This document shows, piece by piece, positions 60,632-64,000 of a stretch of 64,000 nucleotides of DNA. Each line of letters starts with the position of its first letter. The stretch's first letter is position 1. This stretch comes from Phragmitibacter sp965284365 (lineage in GTDB: Bacteria > Verrucomicrobiota > Verrucomicrobiia > Verrucomicrobiales > Verrucomicrobiaceae). A program made the position numbers and the translations under genes. The stretch lies in NCBI GenBank assembly GCA_965284365.1, contig OZ260079.1, forward strand, positions 2,666,001-2,730,000, given 5' to 3'. The notes under the pieces are model-generated. The model saw nothing but the letters and a program-made list of their open reading frames with translations, was not told the origin of the DNA and did no database searches.

Positions 60632-63600
60632 ATGAACTTTTCGGATTTTTTTATTAAGCGGCCGATCTTTGCGGGGGTGCTTTCCATTATCATTGTGCTG
60701 GTGGGGGGGATTGCGCTGTGGCAGTTGCCGGTGAGTGAGTATCCTGAAGTGGTGCCGCCGACGGTGGTGGTGACGGCAAGGTATCCCGGGGCGAACCCGA
60801 AGACCATTGCGGAGACGGTGTCCACGCCGTTGGAGCAGGCGATCACGGGGGTGGAGAACTCGATCTATATGTTCTCCCAGGCGACGACGGATGGGGTGAT
60901 GACGCTGACCATCACGTTCAAGCTGGGGACGGATCCGGATAAGGCGCAAGTGCAGGTGCAGAATCGCGTGGCGCAGGCGGAGCCGAAGCTGCCGGAAGAA
61001 GTGCGGCGTATCGGTGTGACTACGCTGAAGAGTTCGCCGGATATGACGCTGCTGGTGCATCTCTTTTCACCGGATGGCCGCTTCGATGAAGTCTACGTGC
61101 GGAACTACGCCACGCTACAAGTGCGAGATGTGCTAGCGCGTCTGCCGGGTGTGGGACAGGTGCAGCTCTTTGGATCAGGTGACTACTCGATGCGCATCTG
61201 GCTTGACCCTAACAAGATGGCGTCGCGGAACCTGACGGCGAGTGATGTGGTGGCGTCCATCCGCGAGCAAAACGTGCAAGTGGCGGCGGGATCCGTGGGA
61301 CAACAACCCAACCCCGATGCGGTGGATACGGAACTGCTCATCAACACCAAGGGCCGCCTGGTGAATGAAGAAGAGTTTGAGACGATCGTGGTGAAGATTG
61401 GCGAGCGCGGTGAGCGTGTGTTGCTGCGTGATGTGGCGCGAGTGGAACTGGCGGCGTCTGAGTATGCGCTGCGATCCCTGCTGAACAACAAGGCAGCGGT
61501 GGCGATCCCGGTGTTTCAATTGCCGGGGGCGAACTCCCTGGAGTTGTCCCAAGCGGTGCGGGACACGATGAAAGAACTGAAGAAGAGTTTTCCGGAGGGG
61601 CTGGAGTATGCCTTTGCTTATGATCCGACGGTGTTCGTGCGGCACTCAATCAATGCGGTGGTGCATACGCTGATCGAAGCTGTGCTTTTGGTGGTGCTGG
61701 TGGTGATTCTGTTTCTGCAAACGTGGCGAGCTTCCATCATTCCACTAGCGGCGGTGCCTGTGTCACTCATCGGGACGTTCGCGGTGATGAGTATGCTGGG
61801 CTTCTCCATCAATGCGCTATCGCTCTTCGGGCTGGTGCTGGCGATCGGGATTGTGGTGGATGATGCCATCGTGGTGGTGGAGAATGTGGAGCGCAATATT
61901 GCCCTGGGGAAATCACCCTATGAGGCGACCAGGATCGCGATGCGCGAGGTGACGGGGCCCATCGTGGCCACAGCGCTGGTGCTCTCCGCGGTGTTCATTC
62001 CGACGGCCTTCATTCCGGGGTTAAGTGGGCAGTTTTACAAACAGTTCGCCATGACCATTGCCATATCGACCGTGATCTCTGCGATCAATTCCCTGACGTT
62101 GTCTCCGGCGTTGAGTGCGCTGCTGTTGAAAGGTCATCATGCGCCCAAAGATTGGCTGACGCGCGCCATGGACTTTAGTTTCGGCTGGTTCTTCCGGCCG
62201 TTTAACCGCTTCTTTGAATGGGCGTCCCACAAGTACTCCAACGGTGTGGCGCGGCTTATCCGTGTGAGTGCTGTGGGGTTGATCGTGTATGCAGGTTTGC
62301 TGGTCCTTACCTGGAAATCCTTCAGTGCGGTTCCCGCGGGCTTTGTGCCACCTCAGGACAAACAGTATTTGATCGCCTTCGCACAGCTGCCGGAAGGCGC
62401 GTCAATCGAGCGGACGGATGAAGTGATCCGTCGCATGAGCGAGATGGCGATGAAGCATCCCGGTGTTGCCGATGTCGTGGCGTTCCCTGGCTTGTCCATC
62501 AATGGCTTCACGAACAGTCCCAACTCAGGCATTGCGTTTGCGACGTTGAAGTCCTTCGATGAACGCAAGACACCGGACCTGAGCGGGGTGGCGATAGCGA
62601 AGGAATTGCAGGGCCAGTTTGGTGAGATCCAGGATGCGTTCGTGGCCATTTTCACACCGCCGCCGGTCAATGGGATTGGCACAACCGGTGGCTTTAAGTT
62701 CTATGTGGAGGATCGTGCTGACCTGGGATACGACGAACTCTATACGGCCGTGCAGGCGCTGATCGCCAAGGCGAATCAAACCCCGGGTCTGGCGGGTATG
62801 TTTACAAGTTTCACCGTGAACAATCCGCAACTGGAGGCGGACATCGATCGTGCAAAAGCAAAGCAACAGGGGGTGCCGCTGGCGAACATCTTTGAGACCA
62901 TGCAGATCAATCTGGGGTCGCTCTATGTGAATGACTTCAACCGGTTCGGGAGAACGTATCAGGTGATCGCGCAAGCCGATGCGGAATTTCGCACAGGCGC
63001 GGCGGATATCACGCGGCTGAAGGCACGGAATCTGGCGGGTGATATGGTGCCACTGGGTTCGCTGATGAGCGTGAGTGAGACCTATGGGCCGGATCGCGCG
63101 ATGCGCTACAACGGTTACCGCGCGGCAGAGATCAACGGCATGCCAGCTCCGGGGTTCAGTTCCGGGCAGGCGGAAGCGATCATGGAAAAGCTGGCGGCGG
63201 AAACCCTGCCAAAGGGCATGGTGCTGGACTGGACGGAACTGACCTTTCAGAAGCTGCTGGCTGGTAACACGGGCTTGTTAGTCTTTCCGATCAGCATTCT
63301 CCTGGTCTTCCTGGTGCTGGCAGCGCAGTATGAAAGCTTCCGGTTGCCGTTTGCGGTGTTGCTGATCGTGCCGATGGCGCTGCTGGCGGCCATGGCAGGT
63401 GTGTGGCTGACGAATGGGGACAATAACATTTTCACGCAGATCGGTCTGATTGTGCTGATCGGTCTGGCAGCGAAGAATGCAATCCTGATCGTGGAGTTTG
63501 CAGTGAAGCTGCGTGAAGAAGGGAAGACGATTGTCGAAGCCGCGCTAGAAGCGAGCCGGCTGCGGTTGCGTCCGATTTTGATGACGAGCATCGCATTCGT

Positions 63601-63823
63601 GGCGGGTGTGTTTCCGCTTGTGATCAGCACGGGCGCGGGGGCGGAGATGCGTAAGGCGATGGGCGTAGCGGTGTTTGCCGGGATGATCGGTGTGACAGTG
63701 TTCGGGTTGTTTCTGACGCCGATCTTTTATGTGGTGCTGGAAAAGATGGGGCTGAAGAACGGTGCGGTGCAGAATAAGTTGGCGCATCCTGAGGCCAGTG
63801 CTCCTGCGGCAGCGGCGCCATGA
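60632..63823 (+). CDS. RND efflux pump, HAE1 family inner-membrane transporter
   Basis: This 1063-residue proton-driven pump has the normal AcrB-type layout: MNFSDFFIKRPIFAGVLSII with helix 1, a large periplasmic porter loop (about 35-335), helices 2-6 with the proton-relay Asp pair in GIVVDDAIVVVENVERN, a second periplasmic loop (about 560-870), and helices 8-12 with GLAAKNAILIVEFAV. No frameshift or missing segment is visible. The adaptor gene precedes it. The substrate is unknown; linkage to an SDR and TetR repressor suggests a hydrophobic, possibly aromatic compound. The second MITE-like element begins 12 bases after its stop. Confidence 0.96.
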   Translation: MNFSDFFIKRPIFAGVLSIIIVLVGGIALWQLPVSEYPEVVPPTVVVTARYPGANPKTIAETVSTPLEQAITGVENSIYMFSQATTDGVMTLTITFKLGTDPDKAQVQVQNRVAQAEPKLPEEVRRIGVTTLKSSPDMTLLVHLFSPDGRFDEVYVRNYATLQVRDVLARLPGVGQVQLFGSGDYSMRIWLDPNKMASRNLTASDVVASIREQNVQVAAGSVGQQPNPDAVDTELLINTKGRLVNEEEFETIVVKIGERGERVLLRDVARVELAASEYALRSLLNNKAAVAIPVFQLPGANSLELSQAVRDTMKELKKSFPEGLEYAFAYDPTVFVRHSINAVVHTLIEAVLLVVLVVILFLQTWRASIIPLAAVPVSLIGTFAVMSMLGFSINALSLFGLVLAIGIVVDDAIVVVENVERNIALGKSPYEATRIAMREVTGPIVATALVLSAVFIPTAFIPGLSGQFYKQFAMTIAISTVISAINSLTLSPALSALLLKGHHAPKDWLTRAMDFSFGWFFRPFNRFFEWASHKYSNGVARLIRVSAVGLIVYAGLLVLTWKSFSAVPAGFVPPQDKQYLIAFAQLPEGASIERTDEVIRRMSEMAMKHPGVADVVAFPGLSINGFTNSPNSGIAFATLKSFDERKTPDLSGVAIAKELQGQFGEIQDAFVAIFTPPPVNGIGTTGGFKFYVEDRADLGYDELYTAVQALIAKANQTPGLAGMFTSFTVNNPQLEADIDRAKAKQQGVPLANIFETMQINLGSLYVNDFNRFGRTYQVIAQADAEFRTGAADITRLKARNLAGDMVPLGSLMSVSETYGPDRAMRYNGYRAAEINGMPAPGFSSGQAEAIMEKLAAETLPKGMVLDWTELTFQKLLAGNTGLLVFPISILLVFLVLAAQYESFRLPFAVLLIVPMALLAAMAGVWLTNGDNNIFTQIGLIVLIGLAAKNAILIVEFAVKLREEGKTIVEAALEASRLRLRPILMTSIAFVAGVFPLVISTGAGAEMRKAMGVAVFAGMIGVTVFGLFLTPIFYVVLEKMGLKNGAVQNKLAHPEASAPAAAAP

Positions 63824-63835
63824 GGCTGAGCTTTA

Positions 63836-63998
63836 TACTGGTTCTCGAAAAGACTGTCAGAAACGTTGGAACGGGAGGGCACGATTGGCTGGGTCAACGG
63901 CTCATCCGTTATGTCAACATAGCAAATTTCGCCCTTTCCTTGCCACTCATACCCTCCCGCCCCAAGTTTCAATATGACATTCTTTTCGAGAATCAGTC
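63836..63998 (-). mobile_element. MITE-like element, copy 2 (163 bp, TA-flanked)
   Basis: Inverted relative to copy 1 at 8072-8234, with the same length and about 94 percent identity by eye. TA lies outside both ends (63834-63835 and 63999-64000). The terminal inverted repeats are at about 63837-63859 and 63975-63997. Confidence 0.75.
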
Positions 63999-64000
63999 TA

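Overview
The window reads as chromosomal DNA of a verrucomicrobial (PVC superphylum) bacterium. The evidence is the density of families typical of Verrucomicrobia and Planctomycetes: a PVC-type dehydrogenase with HEAT repeats and a CxxCH heme domain, planctomycete-type cytochrome domains fused to a formylglycine-generating-enzyme fold, a DUF1549/DUF1553-type secreted protein, a DUF1080 (3-keto-disaccharide hydrolase-like) protein, two secreted PQQ-type propellers and an ECF sigma/anti-sigma operon. Shine-Dalgarno sequences are weak and several genes appear to use TTG or GTG starts. I see no prophage, integrase, transposase or CRISPR array.

Layout. 0-9.4 kb: the tail of an anti-sigma factor, a PanE-type reductase divergent from a VOC protein, a membrane-anchored unknown, a 1569-residue secreted heme/propeller fusion, a 163-bp MITE-like element, a small membrane protein and a Thr-rich secreted protein. 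9.8-17.4 kb: a lipoprotein with two CPYT repeats, rlmH, and two adjacent PAS-rich histidine kinases, the second carrying two receiver domains. 17.9-19.4 kb: rpmE-prfA. 19.7-30.8 kb: a CHASE2 nucleotide cyclase, a leftward run (two Roadblock-like small proteins, a Gfo/Idh/MocA oxidoreductase, a cytochrome-FGE fusion), a UvrD/Rep helicase, an acyltransferase-3 protein and an A-type Fe-S carrier. 31-37 kb: a probably broken SUKH protein, tRNA-Lys(CUU), and a very tight five-gene operon (ECF sigma, anti-sigma with a large extracytoplasmic domain, secreted unknown, propeller-cytochrome, DUF1080). 37.6-46 kb: two PQQ-type propeller proteins, a terminator, then a compact EhpF-like adenylate-forming enzyme / membrane methyltransferase / aldehyde dehydrogenase / Cys-Met PLP enzyme operon. 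46-64 kb: a LysR regulator with a dyad on its start codon, a DUF3482-type GTPase, a DUF1549/1553-type protein, mutM, an unknown protein, a Glu/Leu/Phe/Val dehydrogenase, a tandem glycosyltransferase, and a TetR-SDR-RND efflux locus with two copies of a TetR-type operator.

Three kinds of intergenic repeat (the MITE pair, an 8-bp-unit CGCGAAGG family with about 13 copies, and a TTTCAAG family) all sit in one orientation left of about 31 kb and in the opposite orientation right of about 46 kb. Base composition changes with them: the + strand is C-rich on the left and G-rich on the right. This suggests the window spans a replication-polarity switch. The other leading candidates for new biology are the ECF operon and the EhpF/ALDH-like operon.
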